The notes under the pieces were generated by a model, which ran no database searches, was not told the origin of the DNA, and saw nothing but the letters and a program-made list of their open reading frames with translations. A DNA stretch of 64,000 nucleotides from the NCBI GenBank assembly GCA_963782185.1, contig CAWAJB010000015.1, forward strand, positions 1-64,000. The letters are read 5' to 3'. How positions within the stretch are numbered: position 1 is the first letter of the stretch; every line of letters starts with the position of its first letter. Of the stretch, positions 24,830 to 33,488 are shown one piece after another. Made by a program: the position numbers and the translations under genes. The DNA is from RYN-230 sp963782185 (GTDB lineage Bacteria; Actinomycetota; Actinomycetes; Streptosporangiales; Streptosporangiaceae).

Positions 24830-27325
24830 TCAGGGGATGAGGCTGCCCCGTTCGTGGGCCGCAGACGGCTGGATTGACCCGTTCCCCGCAGCCCAGGCAG
24901 CGATCTGGGCCCGCGAGGTAAAGCCCAGCTTGGACAGGATATTCGCAACGTGGCGTGCCGCGGTAGCCGGACTGATAACGAGCTCGTCCGCGATGCCCTT
25001 ATTGCTGTAACCGCGCGCGATAAGCGCGGTGATCTCGCGCTCACGCGGGGTCAGCGAGGACTGCGGGTTCACCAGCGGGGCAGTCCCGGGTCCACCTGTT
25101 CCTGCGTCCTGCTCCGGGCCGGATCCCAGGGCCAGGGTCACGGCCGCGTCCGGGGTCATGTCCCGGCCCTGCTCCCACAGCCCGGTGAGTGCCTCAGGGC
25201 CCAGGCCACGAGCCGCGTCCAGGTACTGCTGGGTCCGCCCGGAGGCCGCCGCGGGCAGGCCGGCTGCCTCGCGCAGCGCGGTAGCGGCCGCGGTCAGCAG
25301 AACCGCCAGGCGATCCTGTCCTTCCCGGGCACACAGGGCCGCGAACGCCTCCAGGCCGCGGGCCACTCCGATCCGCGCCCCGGTCAGCTGGCTCAGCCGC
25401 AGGCTCTCGGCCAGATGTGACCGGGCCACGGTGAGCTGCCCCTGGTCCAGGGCGACCCGGCCGATGCCGGCCAGGCAGCGGGCCATATCGGGCCGGGAGT
25501 CGACCTCGCGCAGGATCGGCAGGGCCGCCTGGTAGCAGTCCATGGCCCCGGCCGGATCGCGGCGCAGCCGGGCCAGCGCGCCCAGGCCGAGCAGCGTCCG
25601 GGCCACGCCCCAGCGCTGGTCGATGCCGCGCATCACCTCGAGCGCGGACTCGCCGAGCACCTGGGCCTGGCGCAGCCGCCCGTCGGCCGCGGCCAGGGCG
25701 GCCTGCGTTCCGAGCGCGTACCCCTCGTTCCAGGCGTTACCCGCCTCCCGCGCTGTGGCCAGGGCCTTGGCCGCCCACTGGGCGGACTCGGCCAGCTGGC
25801 CGGTCTGCAGGGCCGTCTCGGCCAGCACATTCTGCGCGGTGGCCGCCCAGATGAGCAGCCCCGCGGCCTGGCACAGCTCCAGCCCGGCCCGGGCCCACTC
25901 CTGGGCCTGGGCGGGGTCGTTAGGCAGGGCGAGCTGGGCCCGCCCGATGAGCGCGGTGCCCAGGACCGGGTCCTGCACTCCCTCGCGGCCGAGACCGAGG
26001 AAGCGGGCGAACCAGCTCTCGCCCTCGTCGAACGAGCCGCGAACGATCCACGACGGCCGGACGGCGGCGCAGATGCGCAGTCCCGCCTCCGCGTCGCCGC
26101 TGGCCAGGCACCGGCTGAGGACCTGCCGCAGGTTGCCGACGTCCACGTCGTAGCGGCGGAACACGGCCACCACCATCGGCCAGCCGGATGGGATCGTGGC
26201 CATCCCGACCGCCTCGTTGTGCTCGCACACGGCCACCACGTAGTCGCGCAGCCGCAACTGGGTCGGGGCGGACTCGCCCGCCTCGGCGAGACGCTGCGCG
26301 GCGTAGGCCCGGATGCTGTCCAGCATCCGGTAACGCGCCTGCCCGAGCACCTCCGGCTCCACGACCACCAGCGACTTGTCCACCAGCCCCGAGAGCAGGC
26401 CGACCACGTCCTGCGTGGCTACCGCGCTGTCCGCGCACACGTGCTCGGCCATCTCCAGAGACCAGCCGGAGAACACGGACAGGCGCCGCAACAGGGCCTG
26501 CTCGGCGGGGGAGAGCAGGTCATGGCTCCAGTCGATGGTGGCCCGCAGGGTCCGCTGCCGCGGCGGGGCGGTCCGGTCGCCGGACCCGAGCACCGTGAAG
26601 CGGTCGCCGAGCCGGGCGGCGATCTGCTCGGCGGACAGCACGGTCACCCGGGCCGCGGCCAGCTCGATGGCCAGCGGCACGCCGTCCAGGGCGCGGCAGA
26701 TGGCCGCCACTGCCATCGCGTTCCGCTCGGTGATCGCGAAGCCGGGCCGGGCCGCGGCCGCCCGGTCCGCGAACAGTTGCACCGCCTCGAAGCCTGCCAG
26801 TTCCGCGGCGTCCCGCGGCGCGTCCGCGGGCGGCACGTCCAGCGGCGCGACCTGCCGCACGGATTCCTGCGGGATCCGCAGCGGCTCCTGGCTGGTGGCC
26901 ACGATCCGCAGCTCCGGGCAGGCTGCCAGGAGCCGCTGGCAGAGGGCGGCGCAGGCGTCGACCAGATGCTCGCAGTTGTCGAGCATGATCAGTGCCTGCC
27001 GCGTCTCGAGCGCGCCGGCCAGAGTGTCTGCCAGCGGGCGCCCGGCCTCGGCGTCAACGCCGATGAGGGAGGCCATCCGGGAGACGATCAGGTCCGGCTC
27101 CCACAGGTCACCCAGCTCGACCACGTAGACGCCGTCCGCGAAGTCGCCGGCCACCGTGGCCATCAGCCGCAGGGCCAGCCGGGTCTTCCCGATGCCTCCC
27201 GCGCCGCACAGGGTCAGGGCCCGGGTCTTGTGCAGAGCCTCCCGCAGATAGCCGAGTTCGCGTTCTCGCCCGATGAACCGGTTTGGTTCCTCAGGCAGCT
27301 GGGTCGCACGTCCCTCTGGTTCCAT
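24830..27325 (-). CDS. Large ATP-binding LuxR-family regulator (LAL type)
   Basis: 831 aa STAND-type regulator. An NB-ARC-like NTPase has P-loop GAGGIGKT (41-48) and a Walker B in ALIMLDNCEHL. A winged segment and a long helical TPR-like region (about 380-680) lead to a C-terminal LuxR HTH (SLTPREREITALIARGYSNKGIADELVISPATAARHV split across residues about 755-800). Such proteins act as inducer-dependent activators. It stands alone; its target is not evident from context. Confidence 0.9.
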   Translation of the reverse strand: MEPEGRATQLPEEPNRFIGRERELGYLREALHKTRALTLCGAGGIGKTRLALRLMATVAGDFADGVYVVELGDLWEPDLIVSRMASLIGVDAEAGRPLADTLAGALETRQALIMLDNCEHLVDACAALCQRLLAACPELRIVATSQEPLRIPQESVRQVAPLDVPPADAPRDAAELAGFEAVQLFADRAAAARPGFAITERNAMAVAAICRALDGVPLAIELAAARVTVLSAEQIAARLGDRFTVLGSGDRTAPPRQRTLRATIDWSHDLLSPAEQALLRRLSVFSGWSLEMAEHVCADSAVATQDVVGLLSGLVDKSLVVVEPEVLGQARYRMLDSIRAYAAQRLAEAGESAPTQLRLRDYVVAVCEHNEAVGMATIPSGWPMVVAVFRRYDVDVGNLRQVLSRCLASGDAEAGLRICAAVRPSWIVRGSFDEGESWFARFLGLGREGVQDPVLGTALIGRAQLALPNDPAQAQEWARAGLELCQAAGLLIWAATAQNVLAETALQTGQLAESAQWAAKALATAREAGNAWNEGYALGTQAALAAADGRLRQAQVLGESALEVMRGIDQRWGVARTLLGLGALARLRRDPAGAMDCYQAALPILREVDSRPDMARCLAGIGRVALDQGQLTVARSHLAESLRLSQLTGARIGVARGLEAFAALCAREGQDRLAVLLTAAATALREAAGLPAAASGRTQQYLDAARGLGPEALTGLWEQGRDMTPDAAVTLALGSGPEQDAGTGGPGTAPLVNPQSSLTPREREITALIARGYSNKGIADELVISPATAARHVANILSKLGFTSRAQIAAWAAGNGSIQPSAAHERGSLIP

Positions 27326-27774
27326 TTTCCCTATTAACAGGATGGCCCGCTCGCAGTCAGTCTCGCGTGATGTCCGCTGCCTGTCCCTGGTGGGGGCAGG
27401 GATACCTCATAACTGTCTGAACAGTCAGGTAGGCACCTATTAGCCCGATATCTGATTCTGGCCCTGCTGATGCGGCCGGGATGCATGGCTCTTCTTTTAC
27501 GGTTTCACACTGACAGTATCCCGAGAATGGGGCTAGTCCCCGAATCGGGGGTCGCGCCGGGCCCGGCCGCCTTCGCCGGCCGCTTCCGTAGGCCGCTTGT
27601 GTCCGCCCGGCGCCCGATTCCGTCCGCCCGTCCGCCGGTTCTGTCCGCCCGCCCGACCCCTCCCGTCCGCCCGCCGCCGCTTCCGTCTGCCCGCCGCCGC
27701 TTCTGTCCGCCCGCCCGCTTCAGCGCCCGGACGGTCTTCGTTGCGGGATCTTGATGTGGGCCTAAGGTTGAACC
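27326..27774. other. Intergenic region with GTCCGCCCG-rich repeats
   Basis: The 450 bp between the LuxR-type regulator and the next plus-strand gene begin AT-richer (27340-27530), a likely promoter zone. They then become a degenerate C/T/G-rich repeat tract (about 27600-27722) built on GTCCGCCCG, with a nearly exact repeat of GCCCGCCGCCGCTTC (27679-27693 and 27699-27713). No convincing protein was seen. Confidence 0.5.
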
Positions 27775-28212
27775 GTGTACGACCATGATCAGGATGAGCT
27801 GGCCGACCTCGGCTGGGACGAGTTCATCCGCCGCCAGTGGGACGCGCTGTACGCGGCCTACCGGACCGGCCGGGGGCGGCGCACGCTCTGCCGCGGCTGG
27901 GCCGACCTGCTCGAAGCGGGCCTGGGCTGCTCCCAGGAGCTGGCCGACTTCCTGGTCCGGGCGGAGATCCTGGACCGGGCCGACCGTGACCTGGAGGGCA
28001 CCGCGGACCCGCGGGCGCTGGTGGCCGGGATGTCGCAGGTGGTGGCGGACATCCGGGTCGACCTGCTCGAGCTCGACCCGGACGAGCTGGGCCCGCCGGG
28101 ACGGGGCCCGTCCCGGCCGGGACAGGCCCCGTCCCTGCCCGGGCTGCTGGGCCGGCACGCGGCGCTGGCGGACTTCCTGCACGACTACGCGTTCGTGGAG
28201 GACACCGGCTGA
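27775..28212 (+). CDS. Hypothetical acidic protein
   Basis: 145 aa, unrecognised. It is highly acidic and helical, beginning GTG (MYDHDQDELADLGWDEFIRRQWDALYAAYR), with no membrane segment or signal peptide. Residues about 105-122 (G/P/R/S-rich) are encoded by a 38-bp palindrome that looks inserted in frame. Only 10 bp separate its stop from that of the convergent methyltransferase. Codon use is normal for the window, which supports it being a gene. Confidence 0.6.
   Translation: MYDHDQDELADLGWDEFIRRQWDALYAAYRTGRGRRTLCRGWADLLEAGLGCSQELADFLVRAEILDRADRDLEGTADPRALVAGMSQVVADIRVDLLELDPDELGPPGRGPSRPGQAPSLPGLLGRHAALADFLHDYAFVEDTG
28098..28135. repeat. 38-bp near-perfect palindrome inside a coding sequence
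   Basis: Arms of 19 bp: GGGACGGGGCC-C-GTCCCGG against CCGGGAC-A-GGCCCCGTCCC, with one mismatch and no loop. It encodes a low-complexity GRGPSRPGQAPS stretch of the hypothetical protein. Confidence 0.65.
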
Positions 28213-28222
28213 GCGGCCAGTT

Positions 28223-28972
28223 TCAGCGCCTGCGGGCCAGCCACATCCGGGTCCGGTACGGCACGATGATCGGCCTCCCGGGGGAGTCCGTGCCGAGCAG
28301 CCCCTCGATCCGGCCCAGCAGCCGGGCCCGGGTGGGCGCGGCGAGCTGCGCGATGTAGGACTTACTGCGTTCCTCGGCCATCCAGGTCGCGGCGTCCACC
28401 TGCCGGGTCCACGGCACGACGATCCGCACGCCGGGCTCGAACAGCCCGGTCCTGGCGATGCCTTCCTCGCTCCAGTCCGGGTCGCGGTGGTGCCGGCGGT
28501 AGCCCGGGCAGACCGCCTCCATCACGTCCTGGTAGGTGTCGAACCAGTGCTGCCCGTCCGCCCAGGCGTGGCTCCACCAGGCCGCCCACCACCCGCCCGG
28601 CCGCAGCACCCGGGCCACCTCCAGACTGGCCCGGTGCTGGTCCAACCAGTGCCAGGACTGGGCGAAGCAGGCGAGGTCGACGGACCCGGACCGGATCGGC
28701 AGCCGGTTCCCGTCCGCCTGGAGGCAGGCCAGGCCCGGGCTGCGGGCGTGGGCCCGGCGCAGCATGAGCTCGCCGAAGTCGATCGCTACCGTGCGGGCCC
28801 CGCGGGCGGCGAGTTGCCGGGTGGCGATGCCGGTGCCCGCGCCCACGTCGAGCACCACCGCCCCGGGCAGGCGGCGCGCGGCCCGCTCGATCGCGGTGAA
28901 CACGCCGTCCGGGTACGACGGGCGCCCCGCGTCGTAATCGGCCGCGACAGGGTCGAACGGGGAGCGGGTCAT
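28223..28972 (-). CDS. Class I SAM-dependent methyltransferase
   Basis: 249 aa. Motif I VVLDVGAGTGIATRQLA, the acidic VAIDFGE strand and motif IV region SVDLACFAQSWHWLD define a Methyltransf_11-type Rossmann fold; the SWHWLD signature is typical of trans-aconitate/ubiquinone-like methyltransferases in actinobacteria. Substrate unknown. It is convergent with the preceding gene. Confidence 0.85.
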   Translation of the reverse strand: MTRSPFDPVAADYDAGRPSYPDGVFTAIERAARRLPGAVVLDVGAGTGIATRQLAARGARTVAIDFGELMLRRAHARSPGLACLQADGNRLPIRSGSVDLACFAQSWHWLDQHRASLEVARVLRPGGWWAAWWSHAWADGQHWFDTYQDVMEAVCPGYRRHHRDPDWSEEGIARTGLFEPGVRIVVPWTRQVDAATWMAEERSKSYIAQLAAPTRARLLGRIEGLLGTDSPGRPIIVPYRTRMWLARRR

Positions 28973-29067
28973 CCGCTCCTCCGCCCCGGTCCGTCCCGGG
29001 TGGCGTCCGGCAGGCCACCGGGGCGCCAGGTGCCTTTATTCAAGGCCCGCAACGCACCTTTTCGTGG

Positions 29068-29604
29068 TCAGTGCCCATACACCGGGACCAGGAGCCCGCG
29101 GGCGATCGTGTGGTAGCGAAGATTGAAGCCGGTCACCGCGGGCGACACGTCGGAGTTCATCTCCAGGGTGGCGGTGTCCAGGGCGTGCACCGCGAACACG
29201 TAGCGGTGCGGCGGGTCACCGGCGGGCGGCGCCGCCCCGCCGAAGTCCTTGGTGCCGTAGTCGTTGCGGACGGAGTACGCGCCCGCGGGCAGGCCAGCGC
29301 CGCCGGCCGCGCCCGCGCCGGCCGGCAGTTCGGTCACCGAGGCCGGGATGCCGACCACCAGCCAGTGCCAGAACCCCGAGCCGGTCGGGGCGTCCGGGTC
29401 GTAGCAGGTGACCGCGAAGCTCTGGGTCTCGGCGGGAAAGCCGGACCAGCGCAGGCCGGGCGAGATGTTCTCGCCGGACATGCCGAAATCGTTGTAAACC
29501 TGCGCATTGCTCATCTGCTTGCCGTCGGCAACTTCGTCGCTCAGCACCGTGAAGGCTGGCACTGGCGGAAGGAAGTCGTACGGAAGCGGTGCGCGATCGG
29601 CCAT
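29068..29604 (-). CDS. YbhB/YbcL-family PEBP protein
   Basis: 178 aa phosphatidylethanolamine-binding-protein fold. Typical segments are GENISPGLRWSGFP, the DPDAP loop and GFWHWLVVGIPASV; the ligand-site residues Asp-Pro-Asp and the histidine of FWHW are present. The ATG at 29604 follows an AGGTAGGGAG Shine-Dalgarno; a longer open frame upstream overlaps the divergent gene. Bacterial members are of uncertain function, some being kinase-inhibitor-like. Confidence 0.88.
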   Translation of the reverse strand: MADRAPLPYDFLPPVPAFTVLSDEVADGKQMSNAQVYNDFGMSGENISPGLRWSGFPAETQSFAVTCYDPDAPTGSGFWHWLVVGIPASVTELPAGAGAAGGAGLPAGAYSVRNDYGTKDFGGAAPPAGDPPHRYVFAVHALDTATLEMNSDVSPAVTGFNLRYHTIARGLLVPVYGH

Positions 29605-29683
29605 GATCTCCCTACCTTCTTTTATGGACTCCTGGTAAGCGGCACCCCGGGGAAACCTTACTGGCCCGAACGGAGGCATTGAC

Positions 29684-31015
29684 GTGACGCCCGGCTCGCT
29701 GACGCGGCTGCGCCGTGGATCGCTGGGGCGGTTGCGCCTCGGATCACTGGGGCGGCTGCGCGGCACGTCGCCCAGGCGGCTGCGCCGCGGGTCCTTCCTC
29801 GCGATCCTCGTGGCGACGGCGCTCGTGCCCGGCCCGGCGTCCGCGGCCCGGCCCTGCACCAACAAGGCCTGCGAATCCGCAGGCCAGGTGCGGTGGGCCA
29901 GGCCGCTGCCCGGCACCTGGGTGGCCCAGCCCGGGCTGGCCGGTACCACGCCGGCGCATGGCGAGGCGTACGCGGCCATGGGGGCCAGGATCGCCGCGAT
30001 CGGCCTCGGCACCACGGTGCTCGCGTACCAGTCGCGCTCGGGCGCGCCAGCCTGGGAAAGTGCGCTGGCCAGTTTCCGGGCCGGCTCACGGATCGTGTCG
30101 GTCCGGGTCTGGCCGGGCGTGGTCACCGCCGGGGTCGACGTCCCGGGGCGGTGGCCCGGCTCTGCCGTCACGCGGCACGAGGTGGTCCTGGACAGCGGCA
30201 CCGGGCGGCTGCTCCGGGTCTACCCGGCCGCCGCGTTCGGCGGGGCCGTCGCAGCGAATCGCACCCGCACCGTGATCGTCGGCGAGACCGCGGTGACCAG
30301 CTACAGCAACCGCACCGGCGCCGTCCTGTGGAGCCGCCCGACCGGGCGGGCGGCCCAGGCCTGGAAGGTCAGCGGCAACGACCTTTACCTGACCGTGTCC
30401 GCGGGCGGTTATCTCAGCAACGGGCCGGTCCGGGCGCTGCGCAAGATCTTCCTGCGGTCAGGCGCGCAGCGGCTGATCCGCCCTCCGGGCCGGTCCTTCC
30501 GCGGGGTCCTGAGCCGCGTGTTCGACAGCGTGGTGGTGTTCACCAACGCCCGTGGCGCCGTCGCCTACAGCGCCACGACCGGGCGCAGGCTGTGGCGGCG
30601 GCTGGGCGCGGTGCCCGGCAACGCGGATACTCCCGGCGGGTTGCTCTACCTGACCGACGGCAGCAGCCTGGCGGGCGTGGGGCCGGAGACGGGGCGGACC
30701 CAGGTTCGCGTGTCCGGCGGATCGACCACCGGGACGTCCGGCTTCTATGCTGTCCGCGACGGCGTGGTGCTCGGCCTGGACCAGGGCGCCCAGGGAGACG
30801 CGTGGGGTTACGACGTGGCCGTGGGCCGGGTGCTGTGGACCAACTCCGAGCTGCCGTGGCCGCACTATTTCGTGGACCTGTCCGGTATCGGCGGCAGCAC
30901 CAGCCCGACGTCGGGTGCGATCCTGCTGGCGGTCTGCGGCCAGGCCGGCGCGGTGGCGCCTGGCGCTCCCGGCCCGGTCTGTGACCGACCGGAGCTGGTC
31001 GCCCTGAACTGGTGA
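29684..31015 (+). CDS. Exported PQQ-like beta-propeller protein
   Basis: 443 aa. The N-terminus has four Arg/Gly/Leu/Ser repeats of eight residues, then a signal segment FLAILVATALVPGPASA with a likely cleavage after ASA. The rest is a chain of beta strands with AxDxxTGxxLW-like blades (SNRTGAVLWSRPTG, SATTGRRLWRRLG, DVAVGRVLWTN), a PQQ_2/WD-like propeller. No PQQ-binding catalytic residues were recognised, so a binding or scaffold role at the cell surface is more likely than an enzyme. Start GTG with GGAGG seven bases upstream. Confidence 0.75.
   Translation: MTPGSLTRLRRGSLGRLRLGSLGRLRGTSPRRLRRGSFLAILVATALVPGPASAARPCTNKACESAGQVRWARPLPGTWVAQPGLAGTTPAHGEAYAAMGARIAAIGLGTTVLAYQSRSGAPAWESALASFRAGSRIVSVRVWPGVVTAGVDVPGRWPGSAVTRHEVVLDSGTGRLLRVYPAAAFGGAVAANRTRTVIVGETAVTSYSNRTGAVLWSRPTGRAAQAWKVSGNDLYLTVSAGGYLSNGPVRALRKIFLRSGAQRLIRPPGRSFRGVLSRVFDSVVVFTNARGAVAYSATTGRRLWRRLGAVPGNADTPGGLLYLTDGSSLAGVGPETGRTQVRVSGGSTTGTSGFYAVRDGVVLGLDQGAQGDAWGYDVAVGRVLWTNSELPWPHYFVDLSGIGGSTSPTSGAILLAVCGQAGAVAPGAPGPVCDRPELVALNW
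29705..29794. repeat. 24-bp coding tandem repeat
   Basis: Units at 29705, 29729, 29753 and a partial at 29777, each starting CGGYTGCGC, encode RLRRGSLG, RLRLGSLG, RLRGTSPR and RLRRGS ahead of the signal peptide. Confidence 0.8.
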
Positions 31016-31150
31016 ACTACCGGTCTCAACCTGCCGTTGTCGCTCCGGGCTGTGGCCAAATATGAGTAATGTGCCATCCTGCAATAGTTAGGCAGCCTCA
31101 CGCTCGCCGCATGGCTTGGCCCGGGGGCAGGCAGCAGGACAGGAGGCGGC

Positions 31151-31881
31151 GTGGCGACAGACGATCTGGTCCACCGGGCCCGTGAGCTGCTCAGCATGAC
31201 CGGCGGCTCCGCCTCCCGGTCGCTGAACCAGCTGGTCGGGCTGGTGTCGCGGCAGGTTCCGGGCTGCTCGGGGGCCACGTCGGCCGTCTGGCGCGAGACC
31301 GAGCCGGTGGTCCGGGCGGCCAGCCATCCCGACCTCGCCGAGCTCTTCGAACTGCAGCTGGCGTCCGGCTCGGGCCCCTGGCTGGACGCCCTGGCCAGCC
31401 TGGACGCCCTCCGGCCAGCACGGGTACGGTCAGCTGCCCGGACACCCTGGAGGAGGAGCGCTGGCCGGGGTTCGCCGCTGCGGCGCTGGCCCGCGGCGTC
31501 CGGTGCTGCGTGACGCTGGCCCAGCGGTCCGGGGAGCGGGCCCTGACCCTGACCATGTTCGGCGCCCGGCCACGGTCGCTGGATCCGGATCAGCTCCCGC
31601 TCGCCGAGCTACTGGTCGCGTTCGGCGGGGCGGTCATGGGCAACGCAGTCGCGTATGACGGGGTGCAGCGGACGGTGCTGCGGCTGCGCGATTCCGTCGA
31701 GTCCGGGTCGCTGCTCGATCAGGCCCGCGGGGTCCTGATGAACGCCCGGGGCTGCTCGGCCGAGGAGGCCTGGCAGCAGATGCGGGCCATGTCGGCAGCC
31801 CAGCACATCACGATGACCGAGGTGGCCCAGCAGGTCATCGCGTCCCAGGGGGAGAACGCACCGGAGGCCGGGGCAGGCTGA
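31151..31881 (+). pseudogene. Frameshifted GAF-ANTAR antiterminator regulator
   Basis: The GTG at 31151 has AGGAGG upstream. The frame encodes a GAF domain up to GSGPWLDALAS, then shifts. The second frame continues as STGTVSCPDTLEEERWPGF and ends with an ANTAR RNA-binding domain (LRDSVESGSLLDQARGVLMN, then CSAEEAWQQMRAMS). Removing the second copy of a 20-nt duplication at 31400-31419 joins the halves perfectly (237 codons). Intact relatives bind dual-hexaloop leader RNA to prevent termination. A second polypeptide from GTG 31510 would still contain the ANTAR domain, so partial function is conceivable. Confidence 0.8.
31382..31419. repeat. 18/20-bp tandem duplication causing a frameshift
   Basis: CTGGACGCCCTGGCCAGC (31382-31399) is followed by CTGGACGCCCTCCGGCCAGC (31400-31419). 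Deleting the second copy restores the GAF-ANTAR frame. Confidence 0.8.
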
Positions 31882-31894
31882 GCCTGCCCCGGCC
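31866..31894. terminator. Bidirectional terminator
   Basis: Perfect 14-bp arms GGCCGGGGCAGGCT/AGCCTGCCCCGGCC around one base, overlapping the ANTAR stop codon, between convergent genes. Confidence 0.6.
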
Positions 31895-31954
31895 CCCGGA
31901 TCCCGCTCACGCCGCAGGGGGGTTGCGGCGCTCGCGGGGGTCAGGGGAGAAGAT

Positions 31955-33175
31955 CTACGCCGCGGCGGCCGAGGACCGCTCGTAGATGGCCAGGGTCTCC
32001 TGGCCGATCCGGTCCCAGGAGTAGCGCGCCCGGGCCCGGTCCACGGCGGCGATGCCGAACCCTTCCAGCAGCATCGGGCTGGCCAGCAGGGTACGGATCC
32101 GCTGGGCGATCAGCCCGGGGCGGCCCGGCGGGACGAGCAGGCCCGTGGTGCCGTCGATGATGGTGTCCAGGTGACTGCCGATCGCCGAGGCCACGACCGG
32201 GGTGCCGCAGGCCATGGCCTCCAGCGCGACGGTCGCGAACGGCTCGCCGGTCGGGGCGTCCACGAGCAGGTCCGCGGAGCGCAGCAGCGCGGGCAGCTCG
32301 GTGTCGCTGACGCCGCCGTGGAAGATGACCCGGTCACGCACGTTCAGGTCGCTGGCCAGCCGGAGCAGCGCCCGGTACGCCTTGTCCCCGCGCAGCTTCC
32401 CGTGTTCCGGGCCGCCCGCGATGACGAGTTCGGCCTCCGGGATGTCGGCGAGCGCACGGACCGCGACGTCCACGCCCTGGTTGGGGGCGAGAGGGGCCAC
32501 GCACAGCAGCCGGGGCCGGCTGCCCCGCTGGGCTACTGGGCCCTCGGGGGAGAACGTCCCGGTGTCCACGCCGCGCGGGATCAGCCGGACCGAGTCCCGC
32601 CGCACGCCCAGCTTGGCCAGCGTGGACATCTCGCTGGAGGAACTGGCCAGCACGGCGCGCACGCTGCGGGCAATGACCGGCTCCAGGCGGAGCCGGGCGG
32701 CGCCCCCGCCGGCACCGCCGCGTCCGCGGCCCCGGGCGGGCTGGACGGGCCGGACCGGGGAGGGGTCGCCGGCCTGCAGCGACAGGAAGGTCTGCACCAC
32801 CGGGACGCCCAGATCGCGGGCGCCGGCCAGCGCCGCGAGCCCGCTGGTCCAGAAGTACGCGTGCGCCACGTCAGGCGCGTCGTCCTGCCAGTGCCGCGCG
32901 AGGTAGTGGCCGAACTCGGCGGCGTGCGGGGCCAGGCTGTCTGAGGGGAGCTGCCTGGCTGGACCGGCGGGCACATGCTCGACGGTGACGCCCGGGGCGG
33001 GCTCGGACTTCTCCGGCCCGGCCTCGCCGTCGCGGCGCGCGTAGACGGTGACGTCGTGGTCTTGCCCGGCCAGCGCGGACACCAGGGATGCCAGCCGGCG
33101 GTCCTGCCTATCCGGTCCGGCCTCCGGGGTCTGGCCGAACGGGTTCCCCTGCAGTGTGACCAGGGCAATTTTCAT
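31955..33175 (-). CDS. GT4-family glycosyltransferase
   Basis: 406 aa GT-B fold retaining transferase. The N-terminal domain begins MKIALVTLQGNPFG, and the C-terminal domain has RLLCVAPLAPNQGVDVAVRALADIP and the E-x7-E region EPFATVALEAMACGTPVVAS that binds the nucleotide sugar. The MKIALV start at 33175 has GGAGG upstream, so the longer frame is not used. Family members act in cell-wall or glycolipid synthesis or make sucrose-like sugars; the acceptor is unknown. A Gly/Arg-rich insertion (ARGRGRGGAGGGAA) is unusual for the family. Confidence 0.85.
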   Translation of the reverse strand: MKIALVTLQGNPFGQTPEAGPDRQDRRLASLVSALAGQDHDVTVYARRDGEAGPEKSEPAPGVTVEHVPAGPARQLPSDSLAPHAAEFGHYLARHWQDDAPDVAHAYFWTSGLAALAGARDLGVPVVQTFLSLQAGDPSPVRPVQPARGRGRGGAGGGAARLRLEPVIARSVRAVLASSSSEMSTLAKLGVRRDSVRLIPRGVDTGTFSPEGPVAQRGSRPRLLCVAPLAPNQGVDVAVRALADIPEAELVIAGGPEHGKLRGDKAYRALLRLASDLNVRDRVIFHGGVSDTELPALLRSADLLVDAPTGEPFATVALEAMACGTPVVASAIGSHLDTIIDGTTGLLVPPGRPGLIAQRIRTLLASPMLLEGFGIAAVDRARARYSWDRIGQETLAIYERSSAAAA

Positions 33176-33339
33176 GGGGAGCTGCCTCCTCGTTGGGGGA
33201 CGCCCACGCGGGTACGCCACGAGTCGCCGAAGAGGCAGTTAAGAGTGCAGGCTACGAAAGTCCAGGCTGAGCCGGGGGAAAATTTCCATGGCAAGCACGC
33301 CTCTCCAGCCACGCCAGACGGCGTGGGGGCGTGCCTGCG

Positions 33340-33354
33340 TCGTAGACACTACGA
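33340..33354. promoter_or_regulatory. Perfect palindrome in the GT4-phosphatase gap
   Basis: TCGTAG-ACA-CTACGA, 6-bp arms, in the 313-bp divergent promoter region (33176-33488). It could be an operator for either gene. Otherwise this gap holds only a short CACGCC/GGCGTG hairpin at about 33310. Confidence 0.35.
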
Positions 33355-33488
33355 GAACTGTAACCCCGATACGGGCTGCTGCCAACCACACCGCCAGGAT
33401 CCGGTTACCGTGATCCCGGGTTAGCTTGGATCGTCAGCCACTGTGCCGCTTCCGCCGTTTCCGCCGTTCCCGCCGCGATTGGACCTCG

